The position numbers and the translations under genes were made by a program. The notes beneath the pieces were generated by a model. That model saw only the letters and a program-made list of their open reading frames with translations. It ran no database searches and had not been told where the DNA came from. Positions 42,885 to 50,306 of a stretch of DNA of 64,000 bases are shown here, in pieces; positions within the stretch are counted from its first letter, which is position 1; each line of letters begins with the position of its first letter. The stretch is from Anaerolineales bacterium (lineage in GTDB: Bacteria > Chloroflexota > Anaerolineae > Anaerolineales > Villigracilaceae), in the NCBI GenBank assembly GCA_016789305.1, contig JAEURJ010000014.1, positions 310,001 through 374,000 on the forward strand. Reading direction: 5' to 3'.

Positions 42885-43895
42885 ATGCTCGAAAAACCTG
42901 ACATTCAAGACGAAAAAATTATTGACTGCCTGACAGGCAAATTTGGGCTATCGATTGCGGAAATTGATTTCCTGCCTATTGGAGCCGATTCGAACACAGC
43001 TGCCTATCGCGCCGTCAGCCGCGATGGAATGGAGTACTTTGTAAAATTACGAAAAGGGGATTTCGATGAGACTGCGGTCACCCTGCCGAAATTTCTCAGC
43101 GGCCAGGGGATTTCCAACATTATTTCCCCGCTCAACAACAAGGCAAACAGTGCATGGACAAACGTTGAAAACTACAAGTTGATTCTGTATCCTTTCATCG
43201 AGGGCCGCAATGGCTTTGATATTGCCCTCGATGACCATCATTGGTTTGAATTTGGCGCGGCCCTCAAAAAGATTCACACTGCCGATATCCCAGCAAGGAT
43301 TAGAGATCAAATTCGCCGCGAAACTTATTCTGCTCAATGTCGGGAAAGCCTCAAAACATCCTTGCAGCGAATTTATCATGAGGCTTTTACAGATTCAATT
43401 GCAATCGAAACCGCTGCATTCCTGAAAACAAAACGGGACGAAATCACAGCGATGATCAGGCGCACCGGGCACCTCGCTCTTGCCGTGCAAACTGAATCGC
43501 CGGAATTTACAGTCTGCCATTCCGACCTTCACGCCGGCAATATTCTCATCGACAATCAAAACAAGCTATACATCGTCGATTGGGACAACCCCATACTTGC
43601 TCCGAAGGAAAGGGATTTAATGTTTCCCGGCGGAGCGCAGGGCTTCGGAGGGCATTCTTCACAAGAGGAAGAGATTTTGTTCTATCAGGGATATGGCCAA
43701 ATACAGATCAATCAAACCGCCCATGCTTATTATCGATATGAAAGGATCATCGAAGACATTGCAATTTACAGCGAGGAATTACTTTTCACAGGCGCGGGCG
43801 GTGAAGACCGAAAACAAAGCCTGCAATATCTAATTTCTAATTTTCTACCGGGCGGCACTATTGAGGCTGCAGTAAAATCTGACAAAAATCCCTAA
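42885..43895 (+). CDS. APH(9)/spectinomycin phosphotransferase-like kinase
   Basis: About 336 residues from ATG 42885 (MLEKPDIQD). The protein-kinase-like APH fold shows VCHSDLHAGNILID (catalytic Asp loop) and IVDWDNPILAPKERDLMFPG (metal-binding Asp). Substrate-side segments NYKLILYPFIEGRNGFDI and YYRYERIIEDIAIYSEELL closely follow Legionella APH(9)-Ia as I recall it. It may phosphorylate an aminocyclitol such as spectinomycin, but in an environmental genome another small-molecule substrate is possible. A longer frame (42819) is open but contains the promoter. Confidence 0.85.
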   Translation: MLEKPDIQDEKIIDCLTGKFGLSIAEIDFLPIGADSNTAAYRAVSRDGMEYFVKLRKGDFDETAVTLPKFLSGQGISNIISPLNNKANSAWTNVENYKLILYPFIEGRNGFDIALDDHHWFEFGAALKKIHTADIPARIRDQIRRETYSAQCRESLKTSLQRIYHEAFTDSIAIETAAFLKTKRDEITAMIRRTGHLALAVQTESPEFTVCHSDLHAGNILIDNQNKLYIVDWDNPILAPKERDLMFPGGAQGFGGHSSQEEEILFYQGYGQIQINQTAHAYYRYERIIEDIAIYSEELLFTGAGGEDRKQSLQYLISNFLPGGTIEAAVKSDKNP

Positions 43896-43936
43896 AAATG
43901 ATACATTTGGAATAGCGAACATGCGTTCTGGCACTT

Positions 43937-43942
43937 TATACT
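43937..43942 (+). promoter_or_regulatory. -10 box of a leaderless AraC-type gene
   Basis: TATACT ends 6 bases before the ATG at 43949; no ribosome-binding site intervenes. Confidence 0.6.
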
Positions 43943-43948
43943 TCGGAA

Positions 43949-44329
43949 ATGGAAACTGAAATGCAAAAAACACGGGAATATGGCGAATGCCTTGATACAG
44001 TCATGAAATATATTCGTGAACATCTCAACGAACCGCTTCACCGCGATGTACTGGCGGGGGTCGCCGGATTTTCCGTGCCGCATTTTCATCGTATCTTCAC
44101 CACACACACAGGCGAGAATATCTCCGATTTTGTTCGCCGCGTGCGATTGGAACGAGCAGCCCGGAAATTACGCATGGGCGCAGTGGACATCACTGAGGTG
44201 GCGCTGGCCGCCGGTTACGATACACACGCTGCCTTCGGGAAGGCATTCAGACAACAGTATGGCTTCAGCCCCAGCGAGTTCCGAGCGCTGAACTGCTGGC
44301 GGGCCACTGAAATTTTAAGAAAAGGTTGA
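43949..44329 (+). CDS. AraC-type DNA-binding protein without ligand domain
   Basis: The 126-residue protein is only the double helix-turn-helix of AraC/XylS regulators. The first HTH is LNEPLHRDVLAGVAGFSVPH. The second is ITEVALAAGYDTHAAFGKAF, with the C-terminal FRQQYGFSPSEFR. It is the MarA/SoxS size class, controlled by its amount rather than a bound ligand. Nothing truncated is apparent. A VOC-family gene starts 7 bases downstream, so the two form an operon. Confidence 0.88.
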   Translation: METEMQKTREYGECLDTVMKYIREHLNEPLHRDVLAGVAGFSVPHFHRIFTTHTGENISDFVRRVRLERAARKLRMGAVDITEVALAAGYDTHAAFGKAFRQQYGFSPSEFRALNCWRATEILRKG

Positions 44330-44335
44330 ACTCAA

Positions 44336-44734
44336 ATGAAAATCAAGCTTGCAAGTGTCCCGATCGACGATTACGACAAGGCCCTCAAGTTTTACACTGA
44401 AAAGATGGGCTTTGAAAAAAAGAGGGATATTCCATTGGGTGAAGGCGCCCGCTGGCTCACGGTTGTCTCTCCTCAGGAACCCAATGGAACAGAATTGCTT
44501 TTGGAGCCAAATGCCAGCTACCCAGCCATGAAGGCGCTCAAGGAAGCCCTGGTAAAGGACGGAATACCCATTACTGCATTTGAAGTGGACGACATCCAGG
44601 CTGAATATGCGCGCATCAAAAAATTGGGCGTGGAGTTCACGATGGAACCGACCAACATGGGGTCGACTACCGTCGCCATTCTTGATGACACCTGTGGAAA
44701 TCTTATCCAGATCTATCAGGTCACCGGCGGGTAA
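44336..44734 (+). CDS. VOC/glyoxalase-family protein
   Basis: The 132-residue protein has two beta-alpha-beta-beta-beta modules of the vicinal oxygen chelate fold: KLASVPIDDYDKALKFYTEK with GTELLLEPNASYP, and ITAFEVDDIQAEYARIKKLG with GNLIQIYQVTGG. The latter has the ExxD/GN-type C-terminal metal region. Glyoxalase, dioxygenase and antibiotic-binding proteins share this fold; which one cannot be said. It follows the AraC-type gene, which may regulate it. A terminator ends the operon. Confidence 0.88.
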   Translation: MKIKLASVPIDDYDKALKFYTEKMGFEKKRDIPLGEGARWLTVVSPQEPNGTELLLEPNASYPAMKALKEALVKDGIPITAFEVDDIQAEYARIKKLGVEFTMEPTNMGSTTVAILDDTCGNLIQIYQVTGG

Positions 44735-44761
44735 AATCAGCCGCTGCAAGCCAAATCGCAA

Positions 44762-44808
44762 AATAAAACCTGCCTTCGAAAACCCAATCTTCGCTGGCAG
44801 GTTTTATT
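44762..44808 (+). terminator. Intrinsic terminator of the AraC/VOC operon
   Basis: A 13-bp stem (AATAAAACCTGCC / GGCAGGTTTTATT) around a 21-base loop, with a T-rich tail. Confidence 0.8.
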
Positions 44809-44828
44809 ATTTTCAGGGCAGGATTACG

Positions 44829-44834
44829 TATAAT
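44829..44834 (+). promoter_or_regulatory. -10 box of the HEAT-like/PhzF operon
   Basis: TATAAT about 42 bases upstream of the ATG at 44876; TTAGGAGTT precedes that ATG. Confidence 0.5.
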
Positions 44835-44875
44835 AAAAGACAAAGAAGTTGCCATGACAATTTTAGGAGTTATTA

Positions 44876-45427
44876 ATGGATAAGGCCATTCAGACAAATC
44901 TGTCCAACCTGTGGACCGAAGATCGCGAGCTGCAAAATCAAGCCTTCTTTTACATTCTCAAAGTAACAGACAAGCCCGTCGATTGGGCATACGAAGTATG
45001 GGATGATATTGTAAAGAACCTGAATCACCAGGACAACCACAATCGTGCGATTGCAGCACAAATTCTGTGCGCCCTCGCCAAAAGCGATCCCAAGGAACGA
45101 ATCCTCAAAGACTTCAACAGGCTGATTGCAATAACAAAAGATGAAAAATTCGTCACAGCGAGGCATTGCATGCAAGCTTTATGGAAAGTCGGCGTTGCAG
45201 GAAAAAAACAGCAGCAACGATTCGTCGAGGGTTTGACGGGCCGATTCAAGGAATGTGCTGCGGAAAAGAACTGCACCTTGATCCGCTATGATATTCTTCA
45301 AAATCTGAGAAATGTGTACGATGCAACAAAGGATGAACGCATCAAGGTCAGGGCGCTGGAATTGATCGAAGCTGAAAAGGATTTAAAATATCAAAAAAAA
45401 TACAAGTCCCTGTGGAAAGAAAAATGA
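44876..45427 (+). CDS. All-helical HEAT-like protein, function unknown
   Basis: The 183-residue protein is rich in amphipathic helices and resembles HEAT/ARM-type repeats. Examples are WTEDRELQNQAFFYILKVTD, QDNHNRAIAAQILCALAKSD and TARHCMQALWKVGVAGKKQQ. No catalytic motif is seen. A clear ribosome site (TTTTAGGAGTTATTA) precedes the ATG. Its stop overlaps the start of the PhzF gene (ATGA), so the products are translationally coupled. A protein-binding role is plausible. Confidence 0.75.
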   Translation: MDKAIQTNLSNLWTEDRELQNQAFFYILKVTDKPVDWAYEVWDDIVKNLNHQDNHNRAIAAQILCALAKSDPKERILKDFNRLIAITKDEKFVTARHCMQALWKVGVAGKKQQQRFVEGLTGRFKECAAEKNCTLIRYDILQNLRNVYDATKDERIKVRALELIEAEKDLKYQKKYKSLWKEK

Positions 45428-46209
45428 AACTTCCCCTTTATCAAATCGATGCATTTACTGACACAATCTTTGGCGGCAACCCGGCTGCGGTTTGTCCGCT
45501 TGAAAGCTGGCTTTCCACTGAAACCATGCAAAAGATTGCCATGGAAAATTCCGTGGCCGAAACGGCTTTCTTTATTCCATTGGACGATGGTTTTCACATT
45601 CGCTGGTTCACGCCGGAATTCGAAATGGATTTATGCGGTCATGCAACACTGGCAAGTGCCCATGTTTTGATCAGCCACCTTGGCTATAAAAACCCCGCGA
45701 TTAAATTTCAGTCCAACAGTGGTGAGCTTATTGTCACTCAAAACAATGACCTGCTCACGCTGGATTTTCCCTCCCGCATGCCCCAACCCGCCGAAGCACC
45801 GCAACTTATTTTGGATGGGATAAAAGTAAAGCCGATGGAAATTCTAAAAGCAAGGGATTATGTGTTTGTCTATGAGGATGAAGAAACAATACGACGCATC
45901 GAACCTAACGTGAGCCTGCTCAACCAGATCAACATTGACCCCGGCGGAATCATTGTCACTGCGCCCGGCAAAGAGGTGGATTTCGTCTCCCGCTTCTTCA
46001 CACCGCAAGCAAGTATCTTCGAAGATCCTGTTACAGGCTCCGCCCATTGTTCGCTGATCCCATTTTGGGCAAAGCGGCTCGGCAAAGAAAATTTAACGGC
46101 TCTGCAAATCTCACAGCGGGGCGGAAAATTATTTTGTCAAAATGCGGGAGAGCGCGTATTGATCTCAGGAAAAGCTGTTACTTATCTTGAAGGTTTTATC
46201 TCTATATAA
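45424..46209 (+). CDS. PhzF-family isomerase-like protein
   Basis: The 261-residue protein has the diaminopimelate epimerase-like fold of PhzF enzymes. LYQIDAFTDTIFGGNPAAVC is the N-terminal signature, ENSVAETAFFIP contains the catalytic Glu, and DLCGHATLASAHVL plus EDPVTGSAHCSLIPFW are the substrate-binding motifs. No phenazine genes are nearby, so this is one of the many PhzF homologues of unknown substrate. The start overlaps the HEAT-like gene; DUF3291 follows 8 bases after the stop. Confidence 0.92.
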   Translation: MKLPLYQIDAFTDTIFGGNPAAVCPLESWLSTETMQKIAMENSVAETAFFIPLDDGFHIRWFTPEFEMDLCGHATLASAHVLISHLGYKNPAIKFQSNSGELIVTQNNDLLTLDFPSRMPQPAEAPQLILDGIKVKPMEILKARDYVFVYEDEETIRRIEPNVSLLNQINIDPGGIIVTAPGKEVDFVSRFFTPQASIFEDPVTGSAHCSLIPFWAKRLGKENLTALQISQRGGKLFCQNAGERVLISGKAVTYLEGFISI

Positions 46210-46217
46210 AGGAAAAC

Positions 46218-46667
46218 ATGACCGAATATCATCTCGCCCAATTGAACATCGCCACTCTCAAAGAACCGCTGGACTCCCCCGCCTTTGCAGATTTTGTCGC
46301 CAATCTGGATCGCATCAATGCGCTGGCCGAAACTTCAGATGGCTACATCTGGCGTTTAAAATCGGATGACAACAACGCCACTTCATTTCGTCCATTGGAC
46401 GAAAATACCATTGTAAACATGTCAGTCTGGCGGGATATTAAATCATTGAACGAGTATGTATACAGGTCGGCTCATACCGATATCATGCGCCGTCGCAAGG
46501 AATGGTTCGAGCGTATGAAGGAGGCGTTCATGGTGCTATGGTGGATTCCCGCCGGACACCAACCAACGATTGATGAGGCGTTGAAAAAGCTTGAGTTGTT
46601 GCGGCAGGCCGGGGCGGGGCCGGAAGCGTTCACGTTTCGAAATCCATTTTCCAAGCCAGTTGAATAG
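46218..46667 (+). CDS. DUF3291 protein
   Basis: The 149-residue protein matches the DUF3291 pattern: YHLAQLNIATLKEPLDSPAF at the start, VNMSVWRDIKSLNEYVYRSA in the middle, and AFMVLWWIPAGHQPTIDEAL near the end. The fold is ABM-like (antibiotic biosynthesis monooxygenase-like dimeric barrel), but enzymatic activity is unproven. AAAGGAAAAC precedes the ATG. It is the last gene of the HEAT-like/PhzF operon. Confidence 0.88.
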   Translation: MTEYHLAQLNIATLKEPLDSPAFADFVANLDRINALAETSDGYIWRLKSDDNNATSFRPLDENTIVNMSVWRDIKSLNEYVYRSAHTDIMRRRKEWFERMKEAFMVLWWIPAGHQPTIDEALKKLELLRQAGAGPEAFTFRNPFSKPVE

Positions 46668-46773
46668 AAAAACCGTTTTCCGCTCCCACTGATCATGTCC
46701 TGGAAAGATGGGAACCCGCTCGTGTGAAATTTGGAGACCATCGTCCTATTTCGGATTATGACCCAAAATATCC

Positions 46774-46802
46774 TTGCACAATTATAAAAAATAGTCTATG
46801 CT
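46774..46802 (+). promoter_or_regulatory. Promoter of the amino-acid ABC transporter operon
   Basis: TTGCAC (46774-46779), 17 bases, TATGCT (46797-46802). Expected start about 46809. Confidence 0.75.
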
Positions 46803-46807
46803 TAAAG

Positions 46808-46847
46808 CGCGGGATGAAATCATCCCGTGGCAATTATGAATTGCCAC
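46808..46847 (+). promoter_or_regulatory. Tandem, overlapping hairpins in the transporter leader
   Basis: Stem 1 pairs CGGGATGA (46810-46817) with TCATCCCG (46820-46827). Stem 2 pairs GTGGCAATT (46827-46835) with AATTGCCAC (46839-46847). The outer pairs of stem 1 (46808 with 46829) need bases also used by stem 2, so the two compete at the junction. They begin at the predicted 5' end of the transcript. No T-run follows directly. Confidence 0.55.
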
Positions 46848-46875
46848 ATTATTTTTATATCTCTTGGAGGAGATA

Positions 46876-47781
46876 ATGAAGAAACTTTTGACACTCGCCA
46901 GCCTGCTCGTTGTGGCATCCCTCGCCCTCGCCGCTTGCGGAGGCGGTGGATCAAGCGCCTCCGACCTTCTCGGCGCCATCAAGGAACGCGGATACATTCT
47001 TGTTTCCACCGACCCCAATTACGAACCCCAGTCTTTCCTTAACACCGAAGGCAAGCGCGCTGCCGACACAAAATGTCCCGCTGATGCATTGACCACTGCC
47101 GAGATGCAGGGCTTCGATGTGGATGTTGCCATTGCTGTCGGCGACTCTCTCGGCGTCGAAACCTGTTTCGCCACTCCAGGCTGGGATTTGATCACAGCTG
47201 GTAACTGGGCTGACAAATGGGATGTGAGCGTTGGTTCCATGACCATCACAACCGCCCGCCAGGCAATTTTGGATTTCAGCGTGCCTTACTATTACACCCC
47301 CGCAGTTGTGGCAGTGGGCGCAGACTCCGGCATCACCTCCCTCGACCAACTCGCCGGACAGGCTTTATGTGCTGGCGTTTCCACCACCTATGAGTCATGG
47401 CTGAATAATGACAAGGAAGCTCTCGGCCTTCCCGATTCTTCCATCTACGCAAGTGTGCCCGCAGGCGTGACTGTTGTTCCGTTGGATACTGACCAGGAAT
47501 GCGCACAATCCATCGCATCGGGCCGCACTGACTTCGTGGGCTACGTTACTTCCGCCACCGTTGTGGATGCAAACATTGCAGCCGGCATGCCCGTGGTGAA
47601 ATTGGAAGGCGCTGTCTACTCTGAAGATCTCGCCGCAGCCTTCGACAAGTCCTCCACCCTCGATACCGCCTCCCTCCGTGCCGCAGTGGATGAACTCTTC
47701 AAGGCCATGCACTCCGATGGCAGACTCTCCGAACTCTCCAATAAGTGGTTCGGAATGGATATCACCCAAGCTCCTAAGTAA
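46876..47781 (+). CDS. Amino-acid ABC transporter solute-binding lipoprotein
   Basis: The 301-residue protein has a lipobox signal (SLLVVASLALAAC). The family 3 solute-binding domain is marked by GYILVSTDPNYEPQSFLNTE, GFDVDVAIAVGDSLGVETCF and VSVGSMTITTARQAILDFSV. Family 3 proteins bind polar amino acids or their derivatives. The gene leads a unit with permease, ATPase and a dimethylarginine hydrolase, which suggests an arginine-like ligand (inference). GGAGGAGATA precedes the ATG at 46876. A hairpin after the stop probably limits read-through, giving an excess of binding protein. Confidence 0.93.
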   Translation: MKKLLTLASLLVVASLALAACGGGGSSASDLLGAIKERGYILVSTDPNYEPQSFLNTEGKRAADTKCPADALTTAEMQGFDVDVAIAVGDSLGVETCFATPGWDLITAGNWADKWDVSVGSMTITTARQAILDFSVPYYYTPAVVAVGADSGITSLDQLAGQALCAGVSTTYESWLNNDKEALGLPDSSIYASVPAGVTVVPLDTDQECAQSIASGRTDFVGYVTSATVVDANIAAGMPVVKLEGAVYSEDLAAAFDKSSTLDTASLRAAVDELFKAMHSDGRLSELSNKWFGMDITQAPK

Positions 47782-47796
47782 AAGAACCCGTACGAA

Positions 47797-47827
47797 AAAG
47801 GGAAGCGGCAAATTGCCGCTTCCCTTT
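47797..47827 (+). terminator. Intercistronic hairpin after the binding-protein gene
   Basis: A 13-bp stem (AAAGGGAAGCGGC / GCCGCTTCCCTTT) with a 5-base loop and a short T-rich tail. It is probably a partial terminator or 3' stabiliser. Confidence 0.7.
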
Positions 47828-47856
47828 ATTTTCCGATATTCGGAAGGGAATTTGCA

Positions 47857-48705
47857 ATGGGTATTTTTTCTGGCAAGGAACAAGTACAAAAATCACAAGC
47901 TGAATTGTTGTATGAAGTTCAGATGCGCAAGGAACGCCATTTCCGCGCCAACGTGGGCCTTTCATGGTTCATATTGCTATTGATTCTGATCCTGGCTTTC
48001 AGCGGTCAATCCCTGACCATCGGTTCGGTCACATTTCGTGGAATCAAAGTCGACACCGGATTTATTGCCAATAATCTTTCATTTATCGCCGGCGGACTTG
48101 GGGAAACCATCCGCATCTCGCTCATGTCGATTGCATTGGCAATGATCCTCGCGCTGCTGGCGGCGCTGGGACGCCTCTCCACATTCCCGCCCATTTATGC
48201 ACTCAGCACTTTTTATGTTTCGCTTATTCGTGGAACACCTCTTTATTTACAGATATTCTTTTTCTTTCTAGCCCTTCCACAATTAGGCATCATTTTGCCC
48301 GGGTTGATCGCGGGCGTGCTGGCTCTTGGATTGAACTATGGTGCCTACATGTCTGAAATTTTTCGCGCCGGACTAAGCTCCGTTGGTAAAGGTCAGCGCG
48401 AAGCTGCGATCGCATTAGGTATGACTCCAAGCCAAACCATGCGCAGAGTGGTCCTGCCGCAGGCGCTTCGCTTTGCAATCCCCCCGGTTGGCAATGAATT
48501 TATCGCCATGACAAAAGACTCTGCTCTTGTCTCTGCCACCGGCTTCGTTCATGAGTTAATGTGGCGTTCCACAAAAGTGGGACGTGCACAATTTCATAAT
48601 CTCGAAGCGCTGATCATGGCGGCCATATTTTATTGGGGAATGACCATGATCCTCAGCTACCTGCAAAGTCGCCTTGAGACACGCCTCGCCAAGGGAGATC
48701 GATAA
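47857..48705 (+). CDS. Amino-acid ABC transporter permease
   Basis: The 282-residue protein has an N-terminal cytoplasmic segment, a lone helix and the five-helix family 3 permease core. [20 protein letters not shown] is the first core helix. [20 protein letters not shown]...ALGMT is the EAA motif that contacts the ATPase. An external loop between the first and second helix (about 60-70) is longer than in simple permeases. It probably homodimerises. The ATPase gene starts one base after its stop. Confidence 0.93.
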   Translation: MGIFSGKEQVQKSQAELLYEVQMRKERHFRANVGLSWFILLLILILAFSGQSLTIGSVTFRGIKVDTGFIANNLSFIAGGLGETIRISLMSIALAMILALLAALGRLSTFPPIYALSTFYVSLIRGTPLYLQIFFFFLALPQLGIILPGLIAGVLALGLNYGAYMSEIFRAGLSSVGKGQREAAIALGMTPSQTMRRVVLPQALRFAIPPVGNEFIAMTKDSALVSATGFVHELMWRSTKVGRAQFHNLEALIMAAIFYWGMTMILSYLQSRLETRLAKGDR

Positions 48706-48706
48706 C

Positions 48707-49471
48707 ATGACATCCATCGTCAAAATCTCCAATCTCGAGAAATATTTCGGACGACTTCATGTCTTGAAAAATATCAGTTTGGAAGTTCCCGAACGCCAGG
48801 TGGTCTGCTTGATCGGCCGCAGTGGTTCTGGGAAAAGCACATTGCTGCGCTGTATTAATTTTCTTGAGCAACCCTCGAAAGGCACGATCGAAGTGGACGG
48901 TATCGTCGTACATGGCGGCGAAAGAGGTCGGGAGAATCGTCAGCTGGTTCATGATGTGCGCCTGAAGACAGGTATGGTTTTTCAAGAATTCAATTTATTT
49001 CCACACATGAGTGTTCTTGAAAATGTCATAGAAGGCCCGATCACCGTTAAAGGCATGGACAGGGAAAAAGCCATTAAGCTTGGCGAGGAACATCTGGATA
49101 ACGTTGGCATGTTATTCAAAAGGGATGAATATCCAAACCGCCTCTCTGGCGGACAAAAACAACGCGTCGCTATCGCCCGCGCCCTGACCATGGAGCCGAG
49201 AGTAATGCTCTTCGACGAACCCACTTCCGCCCTTGACCCCGAACTGATTGGCGAGGTTCTCAACGTCATGAAACGGGTTGCGAAGGAAGGTATGACCATG
49301 ATCGTGGTCACACACGAAATGGGTTTTGCGCGCGAGGTGGCAGACCGTGTGATCGTAATGGCCGAAGGTGAATTGATCGAAGATGCCCGGCCAACCGACC
49401 TCTTTAGCAATCCCAAAGATCCGCGCACCAAGGCATTGATCGACCGCTATCGCAGTGGAGAGCAACAGTGA
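48707..49471 (+). CDS. Amino-acid ABC transporter ATPase
   Basis: The 254-residue protein has Walker [12 protein letters not shown], signature [16 protein letters not shown], Walker [15 protein letters not shown] and the H-loop VVTHEMGF, as in GlnQ/HisP/ArtP-type ATPases. AAGGGAGATCGATAAC precedes the ATG at 48707. The last codons overlap the GTG start of the dimethylarginine hydrolase gene (GTGA). This coupling ties transport to that enzyme. Confidence 0.94.
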   Translation: MTSIVKISNLEKYFGRLHVLKNISLEVPERQVVCLIGRSGSGKSTLLRCINFLEQPSKGTIEVDGIVVHGGERGRENRQLVHDVRLKTGMVFQEFNLFPHMSVLENVIEGPITVKGMDREKAIKLGEEHLDNVGMLFKRDEYPNRLSGGQKQRVAIARALTMEPRVMLFDEPTSALDPELIGEVLNVMKRVAKEGMTMIVVTHEMGFAREVADRVIVMAEGELIEDARPTDLFSNPKDPRTKALIDRYRSGEQQ

Positions 49472-50226
49472 CCATCGCGGTCACCAGAAAGATCAGTCCG
49501 CGCTTTAATGAATGTGAGATCACCCATATCGAGCGCACTCCCATCGATCTTGATGTGGCTCGTGCGCAACACGCGGATTATGTGAAGGCACTTTCGTCAT
49601 TGGGATGTCAGGTGATCGAATTAACCGAGGAGGCGGATTTACCTGATTCCGTTTTCGTGGAGGATGCCGCTTTTATTCTCCCTGAAGTTGCAGTAATCAC
49701 CCGTCCCGGTGCCGACTCACGCAAGGCGGAAACGGAAACCATTGCCACGGTATTGTCACCGCACAGACCACTGCTTCACGTCAAAGAACCGGCAACCGTG
49801 GACGGCGGCGATGTTCTCATCCTTGGAAAAAATATCTATATCGGCAGGTCATCGCGCAGTAATCAACAGGCGGTTGATCAAATTCAAGACCTGCTCAAGG
49901 AATATGGATACACGGTAATCGGCGTGGAAATGCATGATTGCTTACATCTAAAAACAGCTCTCACCAAAGTGGATGACCAAACCGTATTGATCAATCCTAA
50001 CTGGGTGGACACTTCGCACTTCAGGCAATTTCACTGGATCGAGGTGGACGCTTCAGAACCCTTCGCCGCGAACTGCCTGCCAGTCAACTGGCAGATCATC
50101 TACCCGACATCATTTCCCAGAACCGCCAAAAAACTTGTCGATCATGGATGCAAGATCATCCCGGTTCAAGTCGATGAGCTGGCCAAGGCCGAAGGCGCCG
50201 TCACCTGTTGCAGCCTGATCCTCTAA
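49468..50226 (+). CDS. Dimethylarginine dimethylaminohydrolase (DDAH)-like enzyme
   Basis: The 252-residue protein belongs to the amidinotransferase/DDAH fold. It has the Asp/Glu site ([13 protein letters not shown]), the catalytic His in [14 protein letters not shown] and the nucleophile Cys near the end ([10 protein letters not shown]). DDAH converts asymmetric or mono-methylarginine to citrulline plus methylamines; closely related enzymes act on other guanidino compounds. GTG start overlaps the transporter ATPase stop. Linked transport of arginine-like substrates supports methylarginine use (inference). A terminator follows. Confidence 0.9.
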   Translation: MTIAVTRKISPRFNECEITHIERTPIDLDVARAQHADYVKALSSLGCQVIELTEEADLPDSVFVEDAAFILPEVAVITRPGADSRKAETETIATVLSPHRPLLHVKEPATVDGGDVLILGKNIYIGRSSRSNQQAVDQIQDLLKEYGYTVIGVEMHDCLHLKTALTKVDDQTVLINPNWVDTSHFRQFHWIEVDASEPFAANCLPVNWQIIYPTSFPRTAKKLVDHGCKIIPVQVDELAKAEGAVTCCSLIL

Positions 50227-50243
50227 AAACGAGCAAATAAGAT

Positions 50244-50272
50244 AAAATCTCCGTTCACTGAACGGAGATTTT
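50244..50272 (+). terminator. Intrinsic terminator of the transporter-DDAH operon
   Basis: A 12-bp stem (AAAATCTCCGTT / AACGGAGATTTT) with a 5-base loop. The TTG at 50271, an open frame start, overlaps its 3' arm and is unlikely to be used. Confidence 0.85.
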
Positions 50273-50306
50273 GACAATCCATGTGCGAAAAATTAAGTCA
50301 CCACGA

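Noticed and set aside
50271..50306. TTG start at 50271 for the histidine kinase
   Set aside because: The codon overlaps the 3' arm of the terminator of the preceding operon; ATG 50307 is more likely. A TTGACA at 50271-50276 looks like a -35, but the matching -10 (TAAGTC) is poor, so no promoter is claimed.
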